64,000 nt of DNA from Stanieria sp964562685 (GTDB lineage Bacteria; Cyanobacteriota; Cyanobacteriia; Cyanobacteriales; Xenococcaceae): NCBI GenBank assembly GCA_964562685.1, contig CAZLUP010000004.1, positions 1 to 64,000 of the forward strand, in the 5' to 3' direction. Positions 52,551 through 62,402 of the stretch are shown piece by piece. Positions within the stretch are counted from its first letter, which is position 1; each line of letters begins with the position of its first letter. A model generated the notes under the pieces. The model had not been told where the DNA came from. It ran no database searches and was given only the letters and a program-made list of their open reading frames with translations. A program made the translations under genes and the position numbers.

Positions 52551-55118
52551 TTATTTTGATACGACAAAATTAACTAATTTATTCGGGACAACAATGACTT
52601 TTTTAACTTTTTTTCCTTCTAAATAACGTTGAGCCATTTCAGATTGAAGGGCATATTTTTCCAACTCAGCCTTGTTTAAATTGGCAGGAACTTGAATTGT
52701 TCCGCGAGTTTTACCCATAATTTGAATTACTAAAGTAATTTCATCAACTACTAAAGCATCAGGATCGACTTTAAGCCAACTTTGATGATGAACTGAATCA
52801 TTATGTCCTAATTGTTGCCACAATTCTTCTGCCAAGTGGGGGGCAAAGGGTGCAAGTAAAATTATTAAGGCTTCAATGCCTTCTTGGTAGACAGGAAAAT
52901 CTTTACATGATGCTTCCTTCAGCGCATTACTCAGTTTCATTAACTCAGAAACTGCTGTATTAAACTGATATTCTCCTTCCAAGTCTTCAGAGACTTCTTT
53001 GATAGCAGTATGAATTGCCCTGCGTAAATCTTTTTCGGGTTTAGTCATTTGTTCTTTGTCATTAGTCATTGGAGAGGAGGATTTACTAATGGCAAATTCG
53101 GTAACTTGCGTCCAAACTCGATTTAAAAAACGGAACTGTCCTTCGACATCCGCATCATCCCACTCTAAATCTTTTTCTGGTGGTGCTTTAAACAGGATAA
53201 ACATCCTTGCAGTATCTGCCCCATATTTCGCTAATACTTGTTGAGGATCGACACCATTGTATTTAGATTTAGACATCTTTTCGTAAAAGACAGATAAAGC
53301 TTCGCCTGTTTCTGGATCTTTCGGATCGTCAGGATTAACTTCTGCGGAGGGGATATATTTACCTGTGGTGGGATTTTTATAAGTGATGCCCTGTACCATG
53401 CCTTGAGTTAACAGACGTTGGAAAGGTTCATCAAAATCTAGTAAACCGCGATCGCGTAATACTTTGGTAAAGAAGCGAGAATAGAGTAAATGGAGGATAG
53501 CGTGTTCAATTCCACCAACGTATTGATCGACTGGCATCCAGTCATTCACTTTATCTTTAGCAAAAGCTTCCTTGGGATTTTTGGCATCGCTATAGCGGAG
53601 GAAATACCAAGAAGAATCGATAAAAGTATCCATAGTGTCGGTTTCCCGTTGGGCAGGTTCACCACAACTAGGGCAAGGTACATTTACCCAATCTAATAAC
53701 TTCGCTAAAGGAGAAGGTCCTCTACCGCTAAATTCTACTTGTTCTGGTAATTGAACGGGTAAATCAGCATCGGGTACGGGAACTGTACCACAACTAGGAC
53801 AATGAATTACGGGAATGGGACAACCCCAATATCTTTGACGAGAAATCAACCAATCTCTCAAACGATATTGAATTCTAGCTTTGCCATAACCTTTTGCTTC
53901 TGCATATTCAATGATTTTGGTTTTGCCTGTTTCTGAAGGTGTGCCGTCAAATTGCCCAGAATTAACCATTATTCCTGGTTCGGTATAGGCATTTTGTAAT
54001 TCCTCAGGATCGTCGGTTTTTTCGGGAACAATGACAACCTGAATGGGTAAATTATTTTCCTTCGCAAATTTAAAATCTCTCGTATCGTGGGCAGGTACAC
54101 CCATGACTGCGCCTGTACCGTATTCGTAAAGTACGTAATCAGCAATCAAAATCGGGATCTTTGCACCATTAAAAGGATTAATCGCCTTACCACCCGTTAA
54201 GATACCTCGTTTAGGTTTATCCTCTGCCGTTCTTTCAATCTCACTTTCACTAGCGACTTCTTTAATAAAAGTTTCTACTGCATTTTTGCGATCGCTTGTG
54301 GTAACTTGAGGAGTTAAAGGGTGTTCGGGGGCGAGGACAACATAGGTTACACCATAAACCGTATCGGGACGAGTCGTAAACACCCCAATTTTCTCATCCC
54401 TCCCAATAATCGGAAATTCTAAATAAGCCCCAACCGACTTACCAATCCAGTTAGCCTGCATTAATTTTACGCGATCGGGCCAACCAGTTAATTTATCTAA
54501 ATCTTGAAGTAACTGTTCGGCATAATCGGTAATTTTGAAAAACCACTGCTTTAATAGTTTGCGTTCAACTTTCGCACCAGAACGCCAGGAACGTCCTTCA
54601 CTATCTACCTGTTCGTTGGCGAGTACGGTTTGGTCGATGGGATCCCAATTAACCGCAGCTTCCTTTTGATAAGCCAATCCTGCTTGAAAAAACTGTAAAA
54701 ACAACCACTGCGTCCACTTATAGTAATCAGGAGAACAAGTAGCAACTTCTCGCTCCCAATCTATCGATAATCCCAATTGCTGAAGTTGCGATCGCATTTG
54801 GTCGATATTCTGGTAAGTCCATTTTGCTGGCGGAACACCACGATCTATGGCAGCATTTTCTGCGGGTAAACCAAAGGCATCCCAACCCATCGGATGCAGT
54901 ACCCGATAGCCTTGCATTCTTTTTAAGCGAGCAATTACATCGGTAATCACATAATTACGCACGTGTCCCATGTGGAGGCTTCCCGAAGGATAAGGGAACA
55001 TCGAAAGCGCATAGTATTTCGATTTATTGGGTGTTTCTGGAGTCCGATCCATTTCAGATTCAGCCCAGGTTTTTTGCCACTTTGGTTCTATTTCTGTTGC
55101 GTTGTATCGGGATTCCAC
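52551..55118 (-). CDS. leuS: Leucyl-tRNA synthetase
   Basis: 855 residues. HIGH-type PYPSGSLHMGHVRNY near residue 42, the editing domain with TRPDTVYGVTYVVLAPEHPL, zinc-type cysteines in CPIPVIHCPSCGTVPVP, and KMSKSKYNGVDPQ. The anticodon-binding domain follows. Between the catalytic core and this domain, residues around 680-692 (MTNDKEQMTK) are encoded by ATGACTAAT/AAAGAAC repeat units, like those in intergenic DNA, so a tandem repeat seems to have entered the gene in frame. Confidence 0.96.
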   Translation of the reverse strand: MESRYNATEIEPKWQKTWAESEMDRTPETPNKSKYYALSMFPYPSGSLHMGHVRNYVITDVIARLKRMQGYRVLHPMGWDAFGLPAENAAIDRGVPPAKWTYQNIDQMRSQLQQLGLSIDWEREVATCSPDYYKWTQWLFLQFFQAGLAYQKEAAVNWDPIDQTVLANEQVDSEGRSWRSGAKVERKLLKQWFFKITDYAEQLLQDLDKLTGWPDRVKLMQANWIGKSVGAYLEFPIIGRDEKIGVFTTRPDTVYGVTYVVLAPEHPLTPQVTTSDRKNAVETFIKEVASESEIERTAEDKPKRGILTGGKAINPFNGAKIPILIADYVLYEYGTGAVMGVPAHDTRDFKFAKENNLPIQVVIVPEKTDDPEELQNAYTEPGIMVNSGQFDGTPSETGKTKIIEYAEAKGYGKARIQYRLRDWLISRQRYWGCPIPVIHCPSCGTVPVPDADLPVQLPEQVEFSGRGPSPLAKLLDWVNVPCPSCGEPAQRETDTMDTFIDSSWYFLRYSDAKNPKEAFAKDKVNDWMPVDQYVGGIEHAILHLLYSRFFTKVLRDRGLLDFDEPFQRLLTQGMVQGITYKNPTTGKYIPSAEVNPDDPKDPETGEALSVFYEKMSKSKYNGVDPQQVLAKYGADTARMFILFKAPPEKDLEWDDADVEGQFRFLNRVWTQVTEFAISKSSSPMTNDKEQMTKPEKDLRRAIHTAIKEVSEDLEGEYQFNTAVSELMKLSNALKEASCKDFPVYQEGIEALIILLAPFAPHLAEELWQQLGHNDSVHHQSWLKVDPDALVVDEITLVIQIMGKTRGTIQVPANLNKAELEKYALQSEMAQRYLEGKKVKKVIVVPNKLVNFVVSK
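53041..53072. repeat. Heptamer-type repeat inside leuS
   Basis: Plus-strand units TTAGTCATT, TGTTCTTTG and TCATTAGTCATT match the intergenic arrays at 46309-46545 and 46646-46800. They are in frame in leuS and encode a polar decapeptide in a linker. Confidence 0.7.
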
Positions 55119-55312
55119 GGCGATGATTTTCTCCTAACTGGACTAGCAATAAAATCTTGTTGGTTTAGGCTTTTATTGTAATGTAACCTGGGTTCTAGTT
55201 AAGCTGAAAAAGTGGTAACTGGTAACTGAACAAAAGCTTACTTTAGAAAGAAGCCAAGAATTAAATATTCATCGATAATAATTTATGGTTCATTGATGTT
55301 TATATTTATTTA

Positions 55313-57061
55313 ATGGCAAACTCAAGACTTAAAAAATTAGGAGCTTATTTGCGTCCTCACTGGCGAATGGTGTCTTTGGGGGTTGTCACACTTTTGATTG
55401 TTAATGCAGTGGGGGTTTATATTCCTTTACTGATTAGAGATATTATTGATCGCTTGAGGGGAGAATTTGATTTTGCCAAGCTTTGGCGCTATGTGCTGCT
55501 CATTTTAGTTCTTGCTTCTTTGATGTGGTTAATTCGGATGATATCCCGCATTTTGATTTTTGGAGTAGGCAGACAAGTCGAGTTCGATCTTAAACAAAGA
55601 ATTTTTCAGCATTTACTTAAACTAGAACCAGCGTATTTCGCTACCAATACCTCTGGAGATTTAATGAACCGTGCCACTAGCGACGTGGATAATATTCGTC
55701 GTTTGTTGGGGTTTGCTGTGTTGAGTTTGATTAATATTGTGTTTGCCTATGGGTTGACGTTACCAGCAATGTTGGCAATTGATGTGCGCCTGAGTTTGTT
55801 AGCAATTGGAGTTTATCCCCTGATGCTTATCACAGTACAGTTGTTTAGCGATCGCTTGAGAGGGCAGCAGCAAGAAGTACAAGAACAACTTTCTTCGTTG
55901 AGTGAATTAATTCAAGAAGATATCAGTGGTATTTCTCTGATTAAAATTTATGCTCAAGAAGAACCAGAAAGGTTAGCTTTTCGGCGTAATAATCAGAAAC
56001 TTTTACGGGCTAATTTAAAATTGGCTAGAACGAGAAATTTACTCTTTCCTTTGGTTGAAAGTATTGCCTATATCAGTTTGTTGATTTTATTATGGCTAGG
56101 AACTAGAGCGATCGCACAAGGAATCATTACAGTAGGTGATTTGGTTGCTTTAATTTTATTTGTAGAAAGATTGGTATTTCCCACCGCATTACTTGGATTT
56201 ACCATTACCGCTTATCAACGAGGAGAAGTAAGTATTGATCGCATTGAAGCTATTCTGACTGCTCAACCTCAGATTACCAATGCTTCCCAACCAATTGCGA
56301 TCGCTCCTGAAGAGATTCAGGGACAAATCCAAGCTAATCATCTCACTTATACCTATCCAGACAGTAAAATTCCTGCGGTAAAGGATGTGAGTTTTGTCAT
56401 TCAACCAGGAGAAACTGTTGCAGTAGTTGGTTCAATTGGTTCGGGGAAATCAACTTTAGCCAATTTAATTGCTCGTTTACTCAATGTTGAACCAGGACAA
56501 TTATTTTTGGATGGTTACGATCTTACCAAACTAAAACTAGAAGATTTACGTAGAGCGATCGCTTATGTTCCTCAAGAGAGTTTTCTCTTTAGTACCACCA
56601 TTAAAAATAATATTCGTTATGGTGAACCTTTAATCGAAATGTCTGAAGTAGAATATGCTGCCAAAAGTTCGCAAATACATCCAGAAATTCTCAATTTTCC
56701 CCATCAATACGAAACTTTAGTCGGAGAAAGAGGAATTACTCTTTCTGGAGGACAACGTCAGCGTACTTCTTTAGCCAGAGCTTTGTTAGTCAATGCACCA
56801 ATTTTAATTTTAGATGACGCTCTTTCAAGTGTGGATAATGAAACAGCCACTCAAATTTTGAACAATTTAGCTCATGAAGGCAGGAAAAAAACTGTAATCT
56901 TTATTTCTCATCAATTATCCGCAGCAGCTACTGCTGACCGAATTTTAGTAATGGATCGAGGTCAATTAGTACAGCAAGGCACTCATCAAGATTTATTAGC
57001 ACAACCAGGTTTATATCAATCTTTATGGCAACAGCATCAATTAAAAGAAATTTTGCAGTAA
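55313..57061 (+). CDS. ABC exporter (fused permease-ATPase)
   Basis: 582 residues. Six membrane helices in residues 15-300, then the nucleotide-binding domain with Walker A GSIGSGKSTLANLIARLL, signature LSGGQRQRTSLARALL, Walker B ILILDDALSSVDNE and H-loop FISHQLSA. This type I exporter half-transporter is MsbA/multidrug-like and would work as a homodimer. The substrate (lipid, peptide or drug) is unknown. ATG start at 55313. A 117 bp gap precedes the next gene. Confidence 0.9.
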   Translation: MANSRLKKLGAYLRPHWRMVSLGVVTLLIVNAVGVYIPLLIRDIIDRLRGEFDFAKLWRYVLLILVLASLMWLIRMISRILIFGVGRQVEFDLKQRIFQHLLKLEPAYFATNTSGDLMNRATSDVDNIRRLLGFAVLSLINIVFAYGLTLPAMLAIDVRLSLLAIGVYPLMLITVQLFSDRLRGQQQEVQEQLSSLSELIQEDISGISLIKIYAQEEPERLAFRRNNQKLLRANLKLARTRNLLFPLVESIAYISLLILLWLGTRAIAQGIITVGDLVALILFVERLVFPTALLGFTITAYQRGEVSIDRIEAILTAQPQITNASQPIAIAPEEIQGQIQANHLTYTYPDSKIPAVKDVSFVIQPGETVAVVGSIGSGKSTLANLIARLLNVEPGQLFLDGYDLTKLKLEDLRRAIAYVPQESFLFSTTIKNNIRYGEPLIEMSEVEYAAKSSQIHPEILNFPHQYETLVGERGITLSGGQRQRTSLARALLVNAPILILDDALSSVDNETATQILNNLAHEGRKKTVIFISHQLSAAATADRILVMDRGQLVQQGTHQDLLAQPGLYQSLWQQHQLKEILQ

Positions 57062-57177
57062 AACTTTAAGAATTTAATGATTCAGTAAAGTTAGCCAAAC
57101 TTTGATCTCAGTACTATTGATTAAGTAAAATTCCTTAAATATAATCAAAGTTACTATACAACAAATTCGAGCAAGCC

Positions 57178-58254
57178 ATGTCCCATACTCAAGACTTAGC
57201 TCAGTCTAATTCGCAACCACCTAATACTGAGAGACTTAAACAAAAATTTCAGCCAACTAAAACTAATCCTGCTCGGATTTTTGAGTTAATTGATACTTTA
57301 CTACCTGTGCGCTACTGTTTGTCTCATAAGGTTGTTCCCCTTGAGTTAAGTCAAAAATGCCTCACTTTGGGCATGGTCAATCCAGAGCAAAATGATACTT
57401 TAGAAGAGATACACTCGCTTTGTAGGAATCGAGTTGAGAGTTTTCATTTGCAACCAATTGAGGCTCATACCCATCAATTAATTCTCTCGGCATATATTCA
57501 ACATTCTCGTCAATCGCGCTCACGTGTTGCTATCACCAAACAACCAATTCAAGAACGACCTACTTTAATTATTGATGCTCCAGAACAATTACCTAAAATA
57601 GCTAATCAAGTTAATGCTTCTCGTTCAGAATCAATGGGAACTCTATTGCAACCTAATCAATTCCAAAACATTACCATTTTAGAAGTAAAAGCTCGTTATC
57701 TATCTGCTCCTGTAGAATTTTTGGCTGCTTTGCCTCCTCAAATACTATGGCAAGAGTTACTAGGAAGGGTGTTAGAGCAAGGAATTGGCAGGCTTTATTT
57801 TGAAAGATTACCTAACTATGGAAGAGTGCTATGGAGTCAAAATGGAGCTTTAAAACTATCTTTTGATTCTCTGGAGTTAAAAATATTTCAAGGGGTTTTA
57901 GTTGAGTTTAAAAAATTTGCAGGGTTGCCTACTATTCCACTGGCAAAAGTACAACAGGGAGAGCTAGAACGTTTTTATCAACAAGAAAAGTTGCTTATCC
58001 GTTGGCGAATTCATCCTGGAGAATATGGTGAGGAAGCAACTATCCAAATTTTGCGTGGTAAGGCTTTAGAGTTGTATCAACGCAGACAAATCAAGGAATG
58101 GGAAGAACAAGCTTTAGATTTAGCTAAAAAATTGGAACAAAAATTGCAACAAATTAGAGAATTCAAGCAAAATAATTCCCTGACTTTGGATCATTTAGCT
58201 TCTTTGCAGCAAATTGAGAGAAAAATTAAGCGACAGCTAGATCTATTAGCTTAG
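57178..58254 (+). CDS. GspE-N (MshEN)-like domain protein without ATPase
   Basis: 358 residues. Residues 30-115 (ARIFELIDTLLPVRYCLSHK, then LTLGMVNPEQNDTLEEI) resemble the N-terminal domain of GspE/PilB secretion ATPases, which bind c-di-GMP in some members. The rest (FLAALPPQILWQELLGRVLE, RLYFERLPNYGRVLWSQNG) resembles the N2-domain region, but no Walker A or B motif exists. It ends in a coiled coil. So it may be a regulator of type IV pili and not a motor. The stop overlaps the convergent CheA-like gene by 4 bp. Confidence 0.6.
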   Translation: MSHTQDLAQSNSQPPNTERLKQKFQPTKTNPARIFELIDTLLPVRYCLSHKVVPLELSQKCLTLGMVNPEQNDTLEEIHSLCRNRVESFHLQPIEAHTHQLILSAYIQHSRQSRSRVAITKQPIQERPTLIIDAPEQLPKIANQVNASRSESMGTLLQPNQFQNITILEVKARYLSAPVEFLAALPPQILWQELLGRVLEQGIGRLYFERLPNYGRVLWSQNGALKLSFDSLELKIFQGVLVEFKKFAGLPTIPLAKVQQGELERFYQQEKLLIRWRIHPGEYGEEATIQILRGKALELYQRRQIKEWEEQALDLAKKLEQKLQQIREFKQNNSLTLDHLASLQQIERKIKRQLDLLA

Positions 58255-59474
58255 AGATGAGTTTCTAGTAAAGATAAAACCTCTATTACGGCAATTAAAC
58301 GTTCATTTTCTAGCACTGTACACCCAAGTAGATAAGAAGGAGTGGGAAAGATTGGATTAAAATGCTGCAAAGTTAATTTTGGTATCACTAAGAGTTGTTC
58401 AACTTCAATCTCTACCGCGAGCAATTTTTGGTGATGCTTGAGAATGATTATTTGAGATAAAGAAGAAATAGAGTTAATATTCAGTTGATTTAGACAATAA
58501 TTATATTTAATTAATTGAGCTAATTGAATATAAGTAATTAGTTGCGATCGCCAGTCAAAAAAGATTTGCTCATTAGAATAAACAATTTGTTCAGGTAAAG
58601 GATGAACTATTTCTTGAATTGGCTCGGCTGCGATCAGAAATAGATTTGTACCTGTTAACCAAAGCAAGAAATTTGTTGTATTAATTGTAGAATTTTTAGG
58701 ATGTTGTTCGGTTGTTTTCTTTGGTGTAGTTTCATCGATAATTGCTTGATTATTAAGTAAATTGATTGAACTTTGTTCTTCTAACTTTAAATTAGAATTT
58801 AATAACTGAAAATAAGCATCATGTGCAGTTCGCCAACAAGCTAAAGTTCTTTTGACAATTAGATGAGTTGCTTGAGGATAGGATTGTTGTAGTGCGATCG
58901 CAATTTGAGTAATTGTAATTAAATCAGCAATTTCTAAAAGTTCTCCTAAACCTAGTAATATTTCTGTTTGTTGATGAAAAATGGGAGTAAGTTGTTCTTG
59001 ATTAGAATTGTTGAGAGCAGTTTCGAGATAATTAAGAATAGGAATTATATCTTTATCCCAAATTTCTTGAAATAAATCTAGATCGCTAACTTTAATTAGT
59101 GGTGAAATTAAGCCAACAAATAACTCTCCTTGAGTTAAAATTCCTGCCATACCTGAATCGAATTGACTCAAATTTCTGAGAAAATATTGTTTTAAATTAG
59201 TATAGGTTTGCCAGAGTTCTTTAATTAGATTAGATTTTGAGCTTAAGGTTTGATTTTCTTGGCAAGCACTACTCAGAACTTCGATCTGGTTCAGGAAAGT
59301 TTGTATTTCAATTAATTTATATTGTTTAGCACCCAGAGCGAGTTGATTGATAATTTTTTTTAGTTTAATGATTAAGTCGGAAGAATAATTACTAGATAAT
59401 TTAATTAGGTTAGTATAGATTAAAGGTATACTTTCTAAACTTTCTTCCAAAAAAAGAAGATATTCACCATCCAT
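58251..59474 (-). CDS. CheA-like protein lacking the kinase (HPt-like + CheW-like)
   Basis: 407 residues from ATG 59474. The N-terminal helical region (YLLFLEESLESIPLIYTNLI, then KLKKIINQLALGAKQYKL) has the HPt helix pattern, but the phosphorylated His is replaced. A second helical block and a polar linker follow. The C-terminus is a CheW/P5-like domain: FLLWLTGTNLFLIAAEPIQE, FFDWRSQLITYIQLAQLIK, PSYLLGCTVLENERLIAVIE. The P3 dimerisation and P4 ATPase domains are absent. I infer a scaffold or adaptor between receptor and output. The TTG at 59516 extends into repeat-like DNA and is less likely as a start. Confidence 0.65.
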   Translation of the reverse strand: MDGEYLLFLEESLESIPLIYTNLIKLSSNYSSDLIIKLKKIINQLALGAKQYKLIEIQTFLNQIEVLSSACQENQTLSSKSNLIKELWQTYTNLKQYFLRNLSQFDSGMAGILTQGELFVGLISPLIKVSDLDLFQEIWDKDIIPILNYLETALNNSNQEQLTPIFHQQTEILLGLGELLEIADLITITQIAIALQQSYPQATHLIVKRTLACWRTAHDAYFQLLNSNLKLEEQSSINLLNNQAIIDETTPKKTTEQHPKNSTINTTNFLLWLTGTNLFLIAAEPIQEIVHPLPEQIVYSNEQIFFDWRSQLITYIQLAQLIKYNYCLNQLNINSISSLSQIIILKHHQKLLAVEIEVEQLLVIPKLTLQHFNPIFPTPSYLLGCTVLENERLIAVIEVLSLLETHL

Positions 59475-60439
59475 ATAATTGTTAGCTAATAGTTGATAGT
59501 TGATGTGACTAAGCAATAATTAATATTTATTTAATCGGGAGATAGATTGAATAAAAAAAGTAATAGGTAATAGGTAATAATTAATAAGTCTATACTGACC
59601 GCTTCTCAGAAATGAATCAATAATACTGTAGAAGTTATTTTTTTTAGCTTTTAATTAGGTGATTGTTTAATTGCTGCAATTGTATCTTTAAGAATAGTCA
59701 AACCTTCTATTTGTTGTTGAGAGTTTTGAACTAAATAAGCTAGTGAAGTTTTTATTTGTTCGCCAACATTAGTAAATTCTTGTATTTGTTGTTCGGTTTG
59801 TTGTTCTAACTGTTCAAGCTCGGTAGAAATTAGATTAGTTGTGAGAGTCTTATTGGCTTCTTCTAATTGTAATTGCCAAGAATTTAGAGTAGGTTGGATC
59901 TTACTCAAGTTTTGTTCTACTTGTTTGGCTAAACTATGAATTTTTTGATAAAGAGTTGCTAAGGCTTCAGAATTAGCTTGACTACGAGCTGTTTCAATTA
60001 CGCCATTCATTCCTTGAACTTTAATTTGAGCAGTAACATCGCTTGAATTTTTGAGAGTTTCAATTATTTGGGATAGTGATTCTTGAAGAATTTGAAGTTG
60101 ATTAAAAGTTTCGACAGTATTAATTTCTAAAGCTAATTTCTGTTGTAAAATATTTGCGATCGCTCTTGAATGTTTTTGCCATTGTTGTGCTTCTGTTTCA
60201 ATTTGCTTAGCAGTAGCTTGAAAAGTTACCAAGCTATCAATTAAAAGTTGCATTTGTTCGTAAATAATTTGAATTGATTCAGCTTGATAAAGTACATTGA
60301 ATACTTGTTGTTGTAGAGCTTGTTTTTGCTGGTTTTGTTGTTGAGCAAAGTTTTCTGCTTGCTGTAATAATCTCGAATGTTCGAGTGCAAATCCTACTTG
60401 TAAAGCGACTTGTGAGAAAAAATTAATTTCCCACGGTTG

Positions 60440-60745
60440 CCAAGTACGGGGTGCGGAACATTGATGAGCGATTAATAAGCCAAATAATTGATTATCTTTG
60501 AGAATTGGAGCAACTAAATTCGCTTTAACTGCAAAAGGTTCTAATTGCTGAAGATGGCAAGGATTTAATCCTGCTTCATAGATATTATTAACCGCCTGAA
60601 TTCTACCAGCTTGATATTTTTCCACATATCCTTCGACAAAACAAGGATCTTTAATGGCTGCCCAGAGTGCTTTAGGAAAACCTGGTACAACTGACTCGGC
60701 AACTACTGTACCATACCAATCTTGATCGAAAGTATAAACCATTAC
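60440..60745 (-). repeat. GAF3 copy of a near-identical internal repeat
   Basis: Encodes 101 residues identical to the block at 60956-61261, 516 bp away. Almost no nucleotide differences are visible, including silent sites, which suggests recent duplication or gene conversion. Confidence 0.85.
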
Positions 60746-60955
60746 GCGATCGCTATCAATGGCTTTACGAACTTCTGTTACCGTAATTTTGAGAATTTGC
60801 TCTTCTACTAATAAGGCTCGAATTGAACGAGTAAGATTAGCTAGTAATTGATTTTGTTTGATTTCTGTATCTAGTTGTTGTAGTAATCTCGCTCGATCTA
60901 AACTAAAACCGACTTGGATAGCAACTTGTTTAAATAAATCGATTTCGGAGGGTTA

Positions 60956-61261
60956 CCACGTGCGCGGTGCGGAACATTGATGAGCGATTAATAAACCAAA
61001 TAATTGATTATCTTTGAGAATTGGAGCAACTAAATTCGCTTTAACTGCAAAAGGTTCTAATTGCTGAAGATGGCAAGGATTTAATCCTGCTTCATAGATA
61101 TTATTAACCGCCTGAATTCTACCAGCTTGATATTTTTCCACATATCCTTCGACAAAACAAGGATCTTTAATGGCTGCCCAGAGTGCTTTAGGAAAACCTG
61201 GTACAACTGACTCGGCAACTACTGTACCATACCAATCTTGATCGAAAGTATAAACCATTAC
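60956..61261 (-). repeat. GAF2 copy of a near-identical internal repeat
   Basis: Partner of 60440-60745. The premature TAA stands exactly at the boundary of the identical block. Confidence 0.85.
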
Positions 61262-62402
61262 GCGATCGCTGGTTAGTAGTTTTCGCATTTGTTCGACAGT
61301 AATTTTAAAGATTTCTTCTTCAGTTAAAATATTACGAATTTGACGACTAAGTTCAATAAATTGTTGGGAACGAGTAGCTCTCAAATCTAATTCTTCTAGT
61401 AAATTAGCATAGTTAAAAGCAAAACCAACTTGACTGATAATACGACTAATTAAATCAATTTCTGTAGCTTGCCAATGACGAGGATAAGAACATTGATGGA
61501 TAATTAATAAACCAAATAATTGTTCATCTTTAATTAAAGGAGCAATTAAGTTAGCTTTAACAGCTAATTTAGTTAATAAATTTAAATAGTGATCGCTTAA
61601 ATTAGCTTGATAAATATCATCAATAACTCGAATCTTTCCCTGGCGAAAAGTTTCTAAATCTTCTGATTCAAACAGAGACTGTTCTAAATCTGTCCAGAGA
61701 ATTTTTGGTAAATTAGCAGCTACTGACTCGGCAGCGATTGTAATATTATTCTCGCCATTAAAATATAAAATTGCTACTCGATCTACTTGAAAAGCATGAC
61801 GGATTGCTTCTGTTGTTTGAGTAAAAACTTCTGTCACAGAACGAGATTGTTGAAGACGCTGAATAATTTTAATAATTAATTGAAAGCGTTCGTTTTCTGC
61901 TTCTTGTTGCCAAAGTAACTCTGGCAGTTGTTGTTCAATGGCGTAAAGATTAGTTTCTAAAGCCGTTAATTCATCTCGTTCTAAGTGCAAATTTTCTTCG
62001 GGATTTAACTGCTTAATTACTTTTTGGGAAATTTTTCTTAATTCTAAAATTGGACGAAAAATATATTCTGCTAAAATCAAAGCAAGAGTTCCTGCTAATC
62101 CTATAATGATGAATATTGCAGTTAATAACCAAAAAGATTGTTCGGCAAAATATTTTTTTACTTCTGTAGTATTTACTGTAGTTAACTCTAATAAATCTCC
62201 TTGGCTCATTACTGCTATTTTAAAATAAGCAAGTATACCAAAAATTGATACTGGAAGTATACTAATAGTCAACATAATTGCAGCTAATTTTTTTCTATAA
62301 TTCCAGTTTTGACTAGCTAAAGTATTGGAACTTGCTTGAGATTTAGTAGTTAATTGATTTGATTTAGAATTAAAACCCTTATTCATAAAATTATTGGTTA
62401 AT

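Larger units (their letters stand above)
59651..62386 (-). pseudogene. PixJ-like chemo/phototaxis receptor with three GAF domains, interrupted by an in-frame TAA
   Basis: 912 codons in one frame, broken by TAA at 60953-60955 (codon 478), where the sister domain has CAA. Order: two membrane helices (about 32-54, 79-104), HAMP (to about 155), GAF1 without chromophore cysteines (about 165-325), GAF2 and GAF3 almost identical, each with DPCF (Cys 410 and 582) and PCH (Cys 438 and 610), the two-cysteine pattern of DXCF cyanobacteriochromes. The tail (690-911) is coiled coil with a degenerate MCP hairpin near 790 (GMNGVIETARSQAN). It may be dead, split into two proteins, read through, or a sequencing error. 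Confidence 0.75.
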
